This document shows, piece by piece, positions 1 through 14,222 of a DNA stretch of 64,000 nucleotides. Origin of the DNA: Amia ocellicauda (taxonomy: Eukaryota; Chordata; Actinopteri; Amiiformes; Amiidae); the NCBI RefSeq assembly GCF_036373705.1, contig NC_089856.1, positions 32,584,298-32,648,297 of the forward strand, read 5' to 3'. The stretch's first letter is position 1, and every line of letters begins with the position of its first letter. Both the position numbers and the translations under genes were made by a program. Below the pieces are notes generated by a model. The model saw nothing but the letters and a program-made list of their open reading frames with translations. It searched no databases and had not been told where the DNA came from.

Positions 1-854
1 TTCAGAGTTGCTGTGTTTGCAGTCTCTGGGGATGGAGTTAATTTTTGCAAGACAACTTGGATTTTGCTATCAAAAGGACAACCACATCCTGAACAAACAG
101 GAAGGAAGTTTGTTCCGCAGGAAGTAAGGGGTGATCTCCCATTAACAGCCATAGTATGGAATTTGATACATCTGCAGAGAAATCTGTGTAAACCACAAAC
201 TTACATATAAAGACTCCTTGTTTGCAGTGGTCTTATTTAATCACCTCTGAAGACATGAATTATACAACAGCACATTAATAACTGTTCTCTGAGCTCCATT
301 CACTCAAAGAAACCAAAATTGCCTCAAAATTGATAAAGCTTCTTTGGTGGAAATTCGTGTTGTTTTGACTCCAATCTCCAATAGAAGACTTATTGCTCAG
401 CAATAAGTTACTGGGAGGCTAGCGCTCACCCCAGTGCCCAGCCTCACTGGTCCTATGAGAGGATTGAGCAGAGCAACAAGTATAAACAGCAGGTCTGCTG
501 TGCTAAAGGAAATTACCTCCCAGAACCAATGGCACGCATCCAGCTCAAAGACATTCATCTGTTTTCATCTGAGTCAAAGGCAAGCTGCAGAATGTGAGGC
601 AGGGAGAGAGAAGCATGAGTGAACCAGAGAGAGAGCAAGGGAATGAGGGGAGGAGGGGGAGTAGAGTGAGCGAGCGAGCGAGCGAGCAAGACCGGATCAC
701 AAATTCACTGCTGCAAGTTTTAAACCGGAGACCGTAATAGCTGCTACAAAGCTAAACATGGGATCATTCAAATAAGCCTGGACAAAGGAGATCCTTAATA
801 ATGGAACATACAGAATGGAGGTAACTTTTTGAATTAACAATTGAAGTAATAATG

Positions 855-888
<34 letters not shown>

Positions 889-3147
889 TTATAAAGAAAA
901 AAAGATTCAACAATAAACAAACATTTCTGTTGTTGGATGGAGAAAGAAACTGGAAGAGCTTATTTTGAAAAAGAAAATAAAGCTTCTTGAGCCGTCAGAA
1001 GCGGCAGTGATATGTTGTCTGAGGAAATTCTCCTGTACAGCATTTCAAAGGAACGATCATGAAATATAGATGGACTTAATGCACTGATGTTTTAGGTAAA
1101 GGTAAGGAATCATCTTTAACCACAGAAAGCACCCATTCTTCCTAGTGATTTTAAAAGGAGGTTTAAGAACCTTTTACACATAAACATAAAAAAATGGTCA
1201 AGTTATTCCTAACTCTACAAATTAAAACTTAGTTTAAGCTAAAGTAAAAAACAGCTTATCTACATTTTGTTCTGGGAAAATAGCGAGAAATTAGGATCTC
1301 TGGATAAGTGATCATTAAGTACCAATATTACACCACAATCTATAAACGCCATATTAAAAAGAAATGGGCAGGAGTAGAAATTATTTCCACATAATTTATC
1401 CATGTTAACTGTTACAAATGTGCTGAAATCCCATGTGATTATTTTGGGAGTGGCATTACATAGTTTCTGTTTCTGATTTAAACAAAATGTATATACTCCC
1501 TAAAAACAGAACAATGAGATTTAATGACATACCTCAGTATGCTAGTTCTCAGTGACGTTTCTTGTATTCAGGGTTAAAAGTCAGGAACTTGTAATCTTTG
1601 TAAACAAATACTTTATCAGGACAGGCAATTCAAAATGTAAAAATCTGGGAGTACAGTTGAATGAATCTGACATTGCTCTGGTATCTCAGAGAGCAAACTG
1701 TAAAATATTAACAAACATTCTGAATTAAGAATTTAACCAGTAGACTACTATCTGAAGGAGATCAAATTAGTTCTCAGCTCTGAAAGACTTCATATAAACA
1801 GAATAGTCAGTCAATGGACGATACTGTAAGGACATCATTTTCTACCTTTTCCTGCTAAAAGTTACAAAATCCAAGAAAAACAAGGAAAACACAGGTATCG
1901 TCAGATAAACTACTATCTTTTCTTATATGAAACGAGCAAAGAATGTGATTTGAATAAGGAAGAAAAAGAGGGACTGTTTACAGATGGAATAATTAAGGAA
2001 AATAAAGATCATAGTTTAATTTAAAACACTGAATTTCATTGCCACAAAAAAAAAATGAACTACTACTTGAAAAATCTATAATTCTGAAACAAATGGATTA
2101 TAGAAATTTCTTAAAGAGGAAATGTAGTTAAGTGTTAATGGATAAAACTAAGTATCACCTTCTATAGACCAAAAAATAAGAAATATGAAATAAATACAAT
2201 TGCGTGGTGAAGAGAAGAAAAAAAAAAAAACTTTCAGGTGACGGACTATACACAAAACAAATGCATAAAAGGCATCAGGACAATGAGGCTGATAACCAGT
2301 GCTAATTTGAATACTGTAAGTAAAACTGTAGGTGTTATACCTTAAAACACCATATGGCTGTCAATGTAATGAGCTTAAATTATTAGAATAGCCCAAAGTA
2401 TAATTTGTTATTTTGCGATAAGTAGATCTGCTTACTTACAAAGTTAGTAAATTAATGAAACGCTGTTCCCATAACAGAAAGTAATATTAAGCCTTCTAAA
2501 CTAATATTAAGTAATCAAACCTGTCTAGGTCAAAAACTAAAATTAAGAAAGTCCAAATTTGATTAGGTATTTCACACCAGCCTAAGTAAATGAAAAACTT
2601 CAGCAAATACAGATAAAGTTTATAACACAATGAAGAGCAGACATTAGGAAACCATTTTCGTCATTTACATCTTTCAGAATGTATCAGTTTTATTAAAATG
2701 CTGACTCATGGTGACTCCATGGTAATTGTTGTATTTCTGTAATTTTTCATTTAGGAAGATAGCCTGAGGACATTTCCCAGAAGCTGCTCAGTACACCCTA
2801 GCACTTGGAATTAAAGATCATGATTTCAAGATGACCTTACGCAGCCCATAACAAAAGTGGCTGTGGCGTTTTTAATATTTACTTTTAAAAATAATCCCTA
2901 AATGAGAGGAGTGTTCCTTTTTTTTTTTTCTTTTTACTGTGGAAATATAGTACAGTGATGGATTACCATTAGGCAAGCGTACCGATTAAGAAACAAACAA
3001 AAAAAAAAAAACACAGAAACGGACGAAAAGAGAGCCTTTTCTCAATACTCCCCATCCTGTTCCTTTTCTATGCGATATAACATGGGCTCCTTGTAGCTGG
3101 ATTTGTGGAACCCTGCATTCTCCAGCAGTCCGTGGGACCCTGTGACC
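1..3147. other. Non-coding region upstream of HTR2B, inside the inferred PSMD1 intron
   Basis: No exon with conserved coding sequence was found on either strand. The stretch is AT-rich. It contains a short GAGC-type repeat near 668-690 and a TA microsatellite near 857-886. The promoter and any 5' untranslated exon of HTR2B should lie here, but no splice pair or core promoter could be assigned with confidence. The missing 3' exons of PSMD1 are not seen here, so they probably lie left of the window. Confidence 0.5.
857..886. repeat. (TA)n microsatellite
   Basis: About 30 bases of alternating T and A in the non-coding region upstream of HTR2B. A similar tract lies at 6501-6528 in HTR2B intron 1. 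Confidence 0.9.
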
Positions 3148-6100
3148 ATGCTGGCCAAGCCCCAGGATACTGCCAAACCAGCCAAGACCAGGAACCACAC
3201 ACGCCACACAGACATGTCTGAGCAAGGCTGGATCACTCCTCTTTTGGACAGGCAGACACACGACCCACAAGTGCAGACTCTCAATGTCTCGGGGCCAGAT
3301 AACATCTCCGCATCCTTCCACAGCTCGATGGTGCAGGGCACCAGCCAATGGTGGGGGGATGGGTTGCGCTGGGCATCACTGTTGATCATTATGGTCATTA
3401 TTCCCACCATCGGGGGCAACATTCTGGTCATCCTGGCTGTGTCCCTGGAGAGGAAGCTGCAGAATGCCACCAACTACTTTCTAATGTCTCTGGCGGTGGC
3501 AGATCTGCTGGTGGGGCTCTTTGTCATGCCCATCGCCCTGGTCACCGTGCTCTTCAGTAAGTAAGCTATGTATACAAGGTAGCCACCTCCTGCACCCCTG
3601 CACATTCCCAATGTCAGTAATATTTCCTTCCCTGACGACCCAACCAAACATCTATGCTGGGCTTCCCTTTAATCAAATCTTATCTTACTGGAATGCAAGG
3701 TCATAGCATAGCTGCAGATCTAAACAGAACTACAAGCCCAATAAACCCTGCCCAATAACAATGTCTACACAATCAGAGATGTCCTATCAAACCATGATGC
3801 TCTCATTACTCTAAACAAACACAAATAACAAAAATGTACACTAGCACCAACATTAACTAATAATAGCCAGAACTCAGGTACCATGTTTGTCATTTTCTTA
3901 AAGCTCTTCTACATGGAAAGGGATTGGGAACTTGGCTCCACAAAGAGAAACAGTAGAAAACATGATGCAAGGCAGTCAGAGGGAGTCTTCACAGACTGAA
4001 AATAGTTTTTGCGAGATATATAAAAAAGGAAAAGGAATTTGATAAAAGTCAGCTAAAATATTCTACCTAAGTGAAGTGGGCAATGCAAATAGAAAAACAA
4101 AGAGAGGGTGTCCTCTACAAATAAACAAATTACATAATTTCCATACAGCAGCAGCAACAGGGAATGCAGCAGCAGAGCACAGACACATCCCCTACTTGAC
4201 ATTTTAATTAAATGTTTAATTTCCTGCGCACTGTTCCAATAACATTCACCAATGTAAATGACATCAACTTTTCCCCAACTTGCTTACTGAACAGAAGTAT
4301 TTTTAACCACAACTTTCTTGATTTGTTTATGGTAATTTTCCCCCCTTTTAAGCATCTTAGATTTTTTTCTTTAATCTATTAAAAAGGGGCATATGGAAAG
4401 CTGCTCAAGCAGCCGAGAACCACACCATAGTGAAATACCTTTATTACACATTCTGCTTTCTGACCACCTTCCCATGGTCCAGGCCCTTTTCATTACTCTT
4501 CATTAGTCAGAATACTATAATTTTCCAGAAGAGGTATCGGGGAAAAAAAAACAAAAAACATTGACTATACCTAGTTCAATCACTATGAGATTAGATCTGA
4601 TGATAATCTGAATTATTTTTTATATAAAACAGAAACCATATGTTTTTAAAAATATACAGTACCCCTCAGATCTTAAAAGTTAGTTCGATAAAAGGGAAAA
4701 TACATTTTCTTCCACAGATCAGACAAGGAAAACAGTGTTACACACATATGGCCTTATGCGGTCAGAAGCCCATTTCATCATCTTAAAATTCTTATTCCAA
4801 TGCAGTCACATAATCATATAAAACATTAAACACGATAAATTGTGTCAGCAAATCTTATTTTTTTTTAAGCAGGTTTGTTGCAATTCCATGGACTGAAGGC
4901 CTAGTTTCCACAGTTACAAAAAAAAAAAAAAATTCATTCTGAAAGGATAAATAATTCCTGAGAAATTCTCAAAGGAAACATAATTCCCAGTCTTGATTCT
5001 CAGAAACTGAGGAATCCCTCAAGAACATATTACTATTCCAGAGTCTCATAAGTTATGGTAACAAAAGCTGAATTAAAGCTTCTAGGAGTGGGAAAAACAG
5101 AATACCTAACATGAAACCGTTAACATTTCACACATGGGGGGAATAACTTGCTTGTTTATTTTAAGGATAATATTAGATCAGTCATCACATCCTATTAAGT
5201 GCCATTTCTAAATTATTTTCATACTTTAAAAATACTTTACTAATTTTACTGAGCCATCAAAATAATTTGCCGTGTACAGACTGGTTTAAACAGCTTCTGG
5301 CGTTTATATGCATTCCTCAAATACAGGTTAATTTATTCAAAGGATTAATATTGTACAATTTCTGGACAAAACATATTAAAAACAGCAGTGTCACAAATAG
5401 CTACAAGTTACAAGAAGTTTCATGTCATACATAATGTGGGGCCTCTCCTTACTATATACTTTTAATCTTTTCTCGTTTACACTTTCTTTTCCTGGGAGAA
5501 TGTTATGTAAATCCCCATGTACATATTTACTTAAAGTAAGCCATGCAGCATGCAGGCTGGATACCGAATAAGACCTTTTCTACGTTGCAACGTCTGTGAA
5601 GAGTGATTTCAGGGTAGATGTTCTTTTGTCACCAACTATAGACACGAAACACTGTTACCATATTGATCGATTCTGAATAAACTTGAACATATGCAAAGCA
5701 GATGGCTTAAATCTGGAGAAAAATATTAATAATAATAAATTATTATTATTATAATAAAGATGATTTTAGGGTCCTGTGTGTATATCTGGCAAAGATAGAG
5801 CTATACCACTTAAAAAGTGTCAGCAACACCCAAATGACAAATCCTTGAAAGTAAACTGTGGAACCAGGTTACCTAAATGATCACATGCCACTACATTTAT
5901 CCAAAGAACAGCGAGACATTCAGGTCTGTAAATATTTCACTGCTGGCTGCATGTGGCAGCAACCTGGCCATCTGGGTTTTATGTTGTTGTTGTTTTTTGG
6001 CTTTCACAAGTATATTAAAAAGACTTTTGAAAGCAGTCTCTCAAAATACTGCTGCCAAACTAAACTGTCATCATAGCCAACAGCTCCTCAGTTCTTCGGC

Positions 6101-6495
6101 TACTTTGGGATGAGAGAATACCCTCGCTGTTATAATTATGTGAACACACTGTACTAAAAAAGGGGTTATGCTCTTAGAGGTATCGTCAGTCATCCGAACT
6201 ATATCCCAGCAAGTGATTTTTTTGCTCTAAGTTTTCTAGATCACCATGTACTCTCAAGACCAGTGTGTGCAGGTGAATGTCACAGATGGAATCATTTCAG
6301 AAAGAAATGTAAGAAATTAATTTAAGTATCAGCCATTTTAAGGTTAAATTAATATAGGTTTTATGCATTTGGTCAATAGTGACCAATTTAGTCAATAATT
6401 ATATGAACAAATTTTAAAGAATTAAAGTAGGTAGACTGTTGAAGCAGAAAAGTATTCAGAATGTTTTAAAGACTTGGTTTTGAAATTTAGATTTT

Positions 6496-6528
<33 letters not shown>

Positions 6529-9500
6529 ATGAAGTTAACAAAACATAAACCAACGAAGGACTGCTGCTGTCCGTAAAGAAACTTCTTAAGCAAAGCTGTT
6601 TTTATCTATATTAAAAAATATACTTATAAATGTAATTGTGTCATTAGTAGAAATCTTTACCTCAAGCCACAGCAGGATAATTTACCTTGATCACCACGCA
6701 GCTTACAGTACATTAACAATGTCTAGTTGTTGATTTCCAATTATCGTAGACATAGAGCAATGGGATTTTATGGTTCAATATTGACATTTATTAGTAGGTA
6801 ATCCAGACTAACACACTGTGTAATGAGTAAACATCTAGTGGCCACTCTTATTAAAACTGCAAAGGATTATCAGTTAGCAACACTGCATTTTAAACTGACT
6901 ATCGTATATAGCCTACACAGAGAGGTTAAGCTATTGTATACAAAAATATACATATTTGGACCATACCTCACATTACACATGCTGCTGTATCAAAGTACAC
7001 AAAGGAAAAATATCACTCAGTCTCTGCCAAATAAAACATTGGAGCCTAAACACAGATCTATGCACTGCAAGTTTCTCCAATACTCTTTCTCTATTAAAAT
7101 AATGTCACAAAAGCTTACCAATGTCCCAAAAAGGTCTGTACAGTTTGTTAAATGTTTTTGCACACTTTAAAAATATTAAAAATCAGGGGATACATATGTT
7201 AGTTGACACAGAAAGAGCACCACAGAGTATTTATATCCTAGCCTTATAAAGCCAGCTATATGTCACCAGATTGAGAGATGAGAGAAATGGCCAGCACAGG
7301 TCACTGCAGATGCAGTGTGTTCAACACTGCCAATATAGCTTAGGAGCCAAGGCAGGCCTGTCCTTCATCAGCCTTCGATTAAAATGCAATCACATTTAAT
7401 TTAGAAAATCACTTACGCCCCCATTGGGGGAATGAAAGGTGTTTTAGTTGGGTTTGGTTCCCTAGAAAACAAAAGCTTGCCATTTATTCAATGTTACATT
7501 AGCCTACTTCTCAGGTAATAACTCCCGTGGATTTGAATATCAGTGCCCATATGGAAACAATTTCCATAGAAGAAAAAACTGCCAATAACCCTGCCTCGCC
7601 AAGCTAAGGCTAATCATAACAAGTTAACAATAGCTGATTAGCTTATGTGTTTAGTCCTAAGACAAATTTGTATTTTTCCACATCAACTTTATTTTTAATA
7701 ATTTTTAAGACCCACAATTATTGTACTAGTGTATTTTAATCTTGTGCTCTTCTCAGAAGGCATGTATTGTTGCTCTGTTTGGGATTGGGATGCTTCCTGA
7801 AATGTATAAAACAGGCTACTGTACTGTAGAGAACTTCTGAAGTATTGGGAAGAAATCAGCCTTAATTGCCATGTGAAATTGAGCTAATTATTCTGAATTT
7901 GTTTTGTAAACAGCAGATTTAAATTATAAGTTTTTTCCCAAAAACCTTTTTAGCCTGCAATTAATATATTATTATTAATACAAAACTAAATTCACATTTA
8001 TTTATAGAACTTTACTTCATGGCTCTTGCAGTGTAAACTTTACATTTTAAAAAATAATCTAAAATATGAAAATAAACATTTAAGGCTTTTTAGATTTCCA
8101 ACTGACTACTTTATCCTTTTCCCCAAATGTTTGATCCTACAATTTTCCATCTCAATTACCCCCTTCTGGGACCCTAAATAAACCAAACTCTCAATAAACA
8201 CGGTTAGCCCCTAGAAATCAGGTTTACCATCTACTGAGCTTTCAGCTCCTTAAAAAGTAATAACATAGGCCAATTTCCAGTAAATTAATTATTTGCACAC
8301 AAGACTTCTAAAATAAACAGTATCTTAACAATGCAGCCGTCTTAAGCCCTTGGTATTGAAGTTAATCTGTTTCTGCTCACATAGCTGCTATTCACAATAA
8401 CACTCCACAGCTTTTGAAACCAAGAATCTAAAGAACACAGGTAAAAAACTATATTTTCATTTTGTTTAGCTTTTAGTCAAAGTTTATGGTTGCCTCCTGC
8501 TTTCCCCACAAATAAAATGAACTTTTCAACATTATTAAAATATATATATAAAAGTTTGTGAGACATAAGCATATATCAAATTAAGGGCATTTTTATAGAT
8601 AGAGATTTTTTCTCTCTCGTGTAAACCATTAGTGAACAAGTTAGTGGTAATGCTGATACAGAAATATTTTAGGTCTTTAAGTAATTCCTTCCAATAAATA
8701 AAAACTGCTTTTCAGTCATACAGATTGTTTGAGGTTAAAGCCCAGACCACATAAATAAGGAGTCCTGTTATATTTTAAGTGTTGGCCTATTAATAATAAA
8801 ATGCAAATCGATGTATACAAAAATCCAACATTTAACATTGGAACATTATAATCCTTTAACAAGCAATTCACTGAGCCAAAAAGACATACATTTACTAAGT
8901 TCCAGCGTTGTTACGTTTATTCTTCCTTACTCGGCCTTAGTGAATTGTGAACATTTGGAGAGCAAGGCCTTTTTGTAATTCACCAGCCGAAGAGTGAACC
9001 ACATGTAAATTGGCCCGGGTGTAGTAACTTGCCTCTTAAATCTCTTTCAGATTCGGAGTGGCCCTTGCCCATGTTCCTCTGCCCAATCTGGATATTCCTG
9101 GACGTGCTTTTCTCCACCGCTTCCATAATGCACCTCTGTGCGATTTCTCTGGATCGCTACATCGCCATCAAGAAACCCATCCAGCACAGCCAGTTCAAAT
9201 CCAGAGCCAAAGCCTTGGGCAAAATAGTTGTGGTGTGGCTTATATCCATCGGTAAGCAGAATCACATACTGAACGCCCACTTTATTCACGTCAAACAAGT
9301 CATTCAACAATACAGAAATATACTCTGGGCCAAATCATTCTATAAGGATAATGTCCAAGCCATGTATAAAAGATAATTTTGAAAATTAATTCTTGTATGG
9401 ATTTTTCTAGACAAGGTCATCTCCACTCATAAAAGGTCAGTAGAGCAGCTTTTGAAATTGACATTTGCCTGAATGGAAAGCAGCATGAAGTTCCTAGTAG

Positions 9501-12500
9501 TGCTGTAACCATGTCTTGTGTAAAAATAGAATATTTGCATAATGAACATCAAAATAAAGACAGTAGACAAAGCAGAAAGTCCAAATAGCCATACAGTATC
9601 AAACCAGTCACACCATACTTATTCTAAACAATTATACTTGGCAGTCAACTTCATGAGCACACTTTTGAACACTTCACAGGGGCACAAGACTTTGTATTAT
9701 ATATGATGATGAAGATTATTACAGTGGTATATATGTTACCATTATTAATGTCTTGGTCTTTGTAGAAGATAATGACAGTCCTACTGTTAAATTACTATGC
9801 AATTAATAGACATTGGATGATAATCAGGCAAATGGGTATACTGTGGAAAGTGTACAAATATCACATTAGCTGGATCATGTATGAAATCCTAGCTGAAACT
9901 ACTTGGGTCTATTTTAAATAAACATCACAAAATAGCATTTAAAAGAAGAGCCGTTTATGCTTTTACAATGCAACTGCATTTTTGTAGCACTTATAAGGTT
10001 CCAAATGTTGTATACTAGGGAAGAAAAAAAAAATACCCAACAGCTATATTTTCTTTTCAGTTAAATTGCACTTCAGGAACACTGATGTAGCTGTGAGAAA
10101 AGCTTTTAACAGGATGAATGACCCAGCTGAGGAAAGAGCTCTATAATAGTGTTTACAACCAGGCATGCAGTAGTGCTCTATGTAAGGAGCACTGTTTATC
10201 AAGAGTACAGAGTGCTGTCTGCTGAAGAGTAGAGTGGGATGATTGCCGAGAGGACAGGTTTACAACCAGTTAACATGAAGAGTCAAAGGGATCCCATTTG
10301 TCCCCAAGTTCCTGATAGGGATGTACTCTAAAAGCAAGGTCTGCAGACAGTCAGTGTGCAGAACTCAGAAGGAAATCCACTGAAACATACAATGGCCTCC
10401 AGTAAATGCAGTGATTTTATTGAAGGCTTGGGCTCCTTAAGCTTTCAACAACAACAAAAAAGGTAACCTGTAAAAAGTAAAGCAGCCTCATTTCAACCCC
10501 TGTAGTTAGAGATTGACATCCTTGTGGAACCACACAACACAATGTTTAAGACACTAAATATTGGGCAGGAACAAATAAGACTATATATTTTCAATGTTTA
10601 TCTTGGCCAACAATTAATTGGATGAAAATGAGGATAATGAGCTAAAGTAACAGTTAATAGATGCATATAATGGGAAGTCTGTTAGGAGGACATGTCCCAG
10701 CTTCAAGCAACCTCTACCTTCCAAATAAAGGAGCCAAACCAAACTCCAGGAAACACAGACAGACCTGCCAAACTGAATATCAGGTTGTCAAAATCCATCT
10801 GAAAATGCTAGTCAAGAGTTATGGTAAATAATACAAACGTCATGGTATTGCCGTTACGGATTTCATAAAGCAACGAATGTACAAACTTTACAGCTCATAG
10901 TGAGAAATGACCAAAACAAATTAATAATAATAACAATTGTTAAGGTTAATAGCAGGAACACAACAGTGGCAGAAGCAGATGACCTTGCACAGTGTTCAGC
11001 ACAATTGCAATCATGCAGCTGGCAAAATCGGAATTGCCTGATTAATATTGGTAAAGCTCAAAATATATAAACTTGAGCGGACAAGTCATTTACGGTGCTG
11101 ACTTGCCAGTTTAAAATTAAAAAAAAATATATATATATATATTTTAATGCATCTTACCACCTACACTGCACCTTGCTAGATGTGCAGCTTCACTCTAATC
11201 TATATATAATTTTCTACAGCACAGTGGGGTGAGGAATGCATTCAACAATTACCAGTTATTTCTTGGTTGTCCAGTGTATGTAAACATGTTTAGCATATAC
11301 TATATACCGTTTTTTTCTATTCAATTGTACTCCTGCTCAGATTTACCCCAGAACTTTTGCTATGTAAGTGCATTTAATTGGCTGTTCAAATTGACCAAAT
11401 TAGCTTTTATGGAAATTAAATAATAGACTATAGACTTTGGTACAGGGGCAGCTGACAAGTTGTCCTGACCTTGGTTTTAGAGGACAGCAAGCGAGATTTC
11501 AGCACTCTCTCAGCAAAGGGCATTGTATTCCAGCATGTGTCAGCCTACGACGACCCCCTGTATTTCATGTCTAACGTGCATTTAACTAAGTGGAAACCCA
11601 CAAGACTATGCAGCAATTAGTTCCTGGACAGGCCCATTACAAAGTCATGCTAGTAGGAGACTTGAATAGTTCAAAACCATGAATTGCACTAAAATAGTCT
11701 CAAGAATGAAAAGTCATTTTACTTTTTGCATCTGAAGTTGTTAGTTAGTTTATGAGTAACATCCTTGATAACATTTATAACAAAAATCATTTTTGCCCAA
11801 ATCCATGTCTATTTTCCATACATTTTACAAAAACATACTATTAAACAGAAGCATCTGGGAAAATAAGATTTCTTGCCCAGATGTTTGTATATAGTTAACG
11901 GATCTTATAATGTCATTGTTTTCATACCACAGTAATATGCTAAACAAACCATTCCTTTATATACCTTTTTGGCAAACTAGCCAGAAGGCTCATAACATTC
12001 TAATGTACTGTGATTTTCTTCTAGGTATTGCTGTACCAATTCCAATCAAAGGCCTTACAGATCACAACAATACTTTCAATAACAACACTTGTCTGCTGAA
12101 GACAGACAGTTTCCGGGAGTTCATCCTCTTTGGCTCCTTGGCAGCTTTCTTTGTTCCGCTAACCATCATGATGGTCATCTATCTGATGACCATTCATGTT
12201 CTGCGGAAGAAAGCCTACCTGCTCAGGTTCAAGGCATCTCAGCGCTTTTCCAGGTCCACAGTATCTACCGTCTACCAAAGGGAGCTCCCAGAAACCTCTT
12301 CACCAGAAAAGGTAGCCATGCTTGATGGATCAAAGAAAGACAAGATCCCGACCAACCTAAGTCCTATCACTGGGGAGGACTTCCCCATAAGGAGAATGTC
12401 TGCTATGGGCAAGAAGTCAATGCAGAACATTAGTAATGAACAGCGGGCATCTAAGGTCCTGGGCATTGTCTTCTTCCTCTTTGTGGTCATGTGGTGCCCC

Positions 12501-12926
12501 TTCTTCATCACCAACGTCACATCTGTGCTCTGTGAAAGGTGCAGTGATATTGCAGGCAAGCTGATGGAGATCTTTGTCTGGGTTGGGTACATCTCCTCTG
12601 GCATAAATCCTCTGGTCTACACGCTCTTCAACAAAACTTTCCGGGAGGCTTTCAGCCGTTATATCACTTGCAACTATGGCGGGACCAGGCCCCCCAGGGT
12701 GCATCGCAAGTCCTTGAGCAGGATCTCCTTTCGCTCGTCCATGACTGAGAACTCAAAGTTTTTTATGAAGCATGGAATGAGGAACGGGATCAGTCCAGTG
12801 ACATACCAGAGCCCACTGCGAATCCGAACTACACCTATGCAATCCTCTGCCACTGTGCTGTTGGACACGTTGCTCCTTACCGAAAACGAAGGCGGCAAAC
12901 AAGAGGAGCAGGTCAGCTATGTGTAG
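3148..12926 (+). CDS. htr2b: 5-hydroxytryptamine receptor 2B (HTR2B), 3 coding exons, complete
   Basis: Class A GPCR for serotonin that couples to Gq/11 at the plasma membrane. Coding exons are 3148-3556, 9051-9251 and 12025-12926; all junctions are GT-AG and in phase, giving about 503 aa (human about 481). Exon 1 encodes the N-terminus with NVS and NIS glycosylation sequons, TM1 and TM2 ([10 protein letters not shown]). Exon 2 encodes TM3 with the DRYIAI motif and TM4. Exon 3 encodes TM5, a long third intracellular loop, TM6 (MWCPFF), TM7 (NPLVY) and the tail. The [12 protein letters not shown] segment in loop 3 and the C-terminal end TEN-EG...EEQVSYV match HTR2B rather than HTR2A or HTR2C from memory; the last residues form a PDZ ligand. 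The ATG at 3148 is the first in-frame start after an in-frame stretch lacking ATG; an alternative in-frame ATG lies at 3214. The gene is antisense to PSMD1 and inferred to be nested in it. No break is seen. Confidence 0.95.
3557..9050 (+). other. HTR2B intron 1
   Basis: 5.5-kb intron with donor GTAAGT at 3557 and acceptor TTTCAG ending at 9050, phase 1. AT-rich, with several poly-A runs and a TA microsatellite at about 6501-6528. Open frames here (for example 6823-7170) show no recognisable domain and have intron-like composition, so I regard them as chance. Confidence 0.85.
9252..12024 (+). other. HTR2B intron 2
   Basis: 2.8-kb intron with donor GTAAGC at 9252 and acceptor TTCTAG ending at 12024, phase 1. 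An open frame runs from 11910 through the acceptor into exon 3, but the first 38 codons are intronic and do not match 5-HT receptors. Nothing else recognisable. Confidence 0.85.
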
Positions 12927-13757
12927 CTCAAGACTTATGGAGCTTATGGCACATAAGCAGAGTAGTAATTCAGTAAAAAGGCCTTGAATGTGCCAGCATG
13001 TCAGTGTGTTGTATAAACGACCCACGTAAAACTTGGAGGATTATCATTTATCGATATTCTCTGGATGAGTGACACTGAAGCAAAGTTAGGTGGAACGCTA
13101 ACATAATGGCAAGTCTAAAGTATTTCTGTAGATATAAAGCAGATATATTCTGAGAACAGCCTTAAGAAAATTCCACCACTAATCTATAAAGACAAAAGTA
13201 CCATTTAGCAGCATTGAGTGAACATGTGATGAGTAAATCGAAACTTCAAGGAATAAATTACTGTAGAAATTCCATAGGATTTTTCGGCTTCTCTTGAAAA
13301 CTAAGCAAGACTAAAAACCTTTTCAATATAAACACTTATCTGTCTTGATTCATTTTCAGATATCATCGCCAGATAGACCCAGGTTTTAGGCTAATCATCC
13401 AAAAGAACCCTGGACTGGAATACAGGACATACAATCACAGGAGCCCAGGACACTGATGCTGCCATCATATAGATAATCTTCTATAAAACACAGACAAACA
13501 GGGAAAAAAAAAAAAGAAAAAAAAGAAAGAAAAAAACTATGCTCCCTTAAGGACAACTTTTCTAAATAGCGGAATACTATGGATGGTAGCTGCGAGCAAA
13601 ACGTTTTTTCTTGCTTATCACTCATGCTTTCTACATACGGTTTAAAAACATGATCAAATGGAGCCATTTCCTATTTACATTCAGTTTTGAACTATTGTGA
13701 TTGTTTTCTTATCCAATTCCAGCTAAAACAAAGACAACAACAATAAAAGTCTGCAAA
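12927..13757 (+). other. htr2b: Probable HTR2B 3' untranslated region
   Basis: Sequence following the HTR2B stop. Candidate polyadenylation signals AATAAA occur at 13252-13257 and 13742-13747. The true cleavage site cannot be read from sequence alone. Confidence 0.4.
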
Positions 13758-13940
13758 ATGGCAGTTTGGTGAATTTATAAATATATACTCTATGTAGATA
13801 ACGATTCCAAATTCCACATAAAGCTGTGCTTCTTTAAATACTGTGTGAGAGTATTTGTTGATTTATTTTACAATGATATGTTCTGATGTTCATTCTGTTC
13901 TCGTACACAATACAAACTGACAACATTATAAATTAAAACA

Positions 13941-14222
13941 GCCTCGAGTGGTTCAGTCGGTAAAAGAGCAGACCGAGCCCAATTAATCCAGTTCATGTTC
14001 AATCCAGACAGGCGCACAATTAGCTCAACACTGCACTGGTTGGGGTGGGTAAATTGGCAGGGTTTCTCTTGGTTTATGACTGACCATCTCTTGCTGGGTT
14101 CCTGGGTGCCTGCAAGCTTGCAGTATTGATGGGGGCGGGGGGCTGTGAAGCTTGCATGGTGAAGAGATTGACGGCTCAAGGGTCGCTAGGCTTGGAGGAG
14201 CCTGGTCACACTCCCTCAACTA
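13941..14222 (+). repeat. tRNA-derived SINE
   Basis: The 5' part resembles a tRNA gene. It has a pol III A box (TGGTTCAGTCGG, 13949-13960) and, 48 bases downstream, a B box (GTTCAATCC, 13997-14005), which is tRNA-like spacing. A non-tRNA body rich in G and C follows, unlike its AT-rich surroundings. The 3' end near 14222 is approximate and no target-site duplication was identified. It lies between HTR2B and PSMD1 exon 16, within the inferred PSMD1 intron. A degenerate tRNA pseudogene is the alternative. Confidence 0.6.

Noticed and set aside
2986..3473. Minus-strand open frames over HTR2B exon 1
   Set aside because: Shadows of conserved receptor coding sequence on the plus strand.
6823..7170. 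115-codon open frame in HTR2B intron 1
   Set aside because: AT-rich composition, no recognisable domain, no splice context; consistent with chance.
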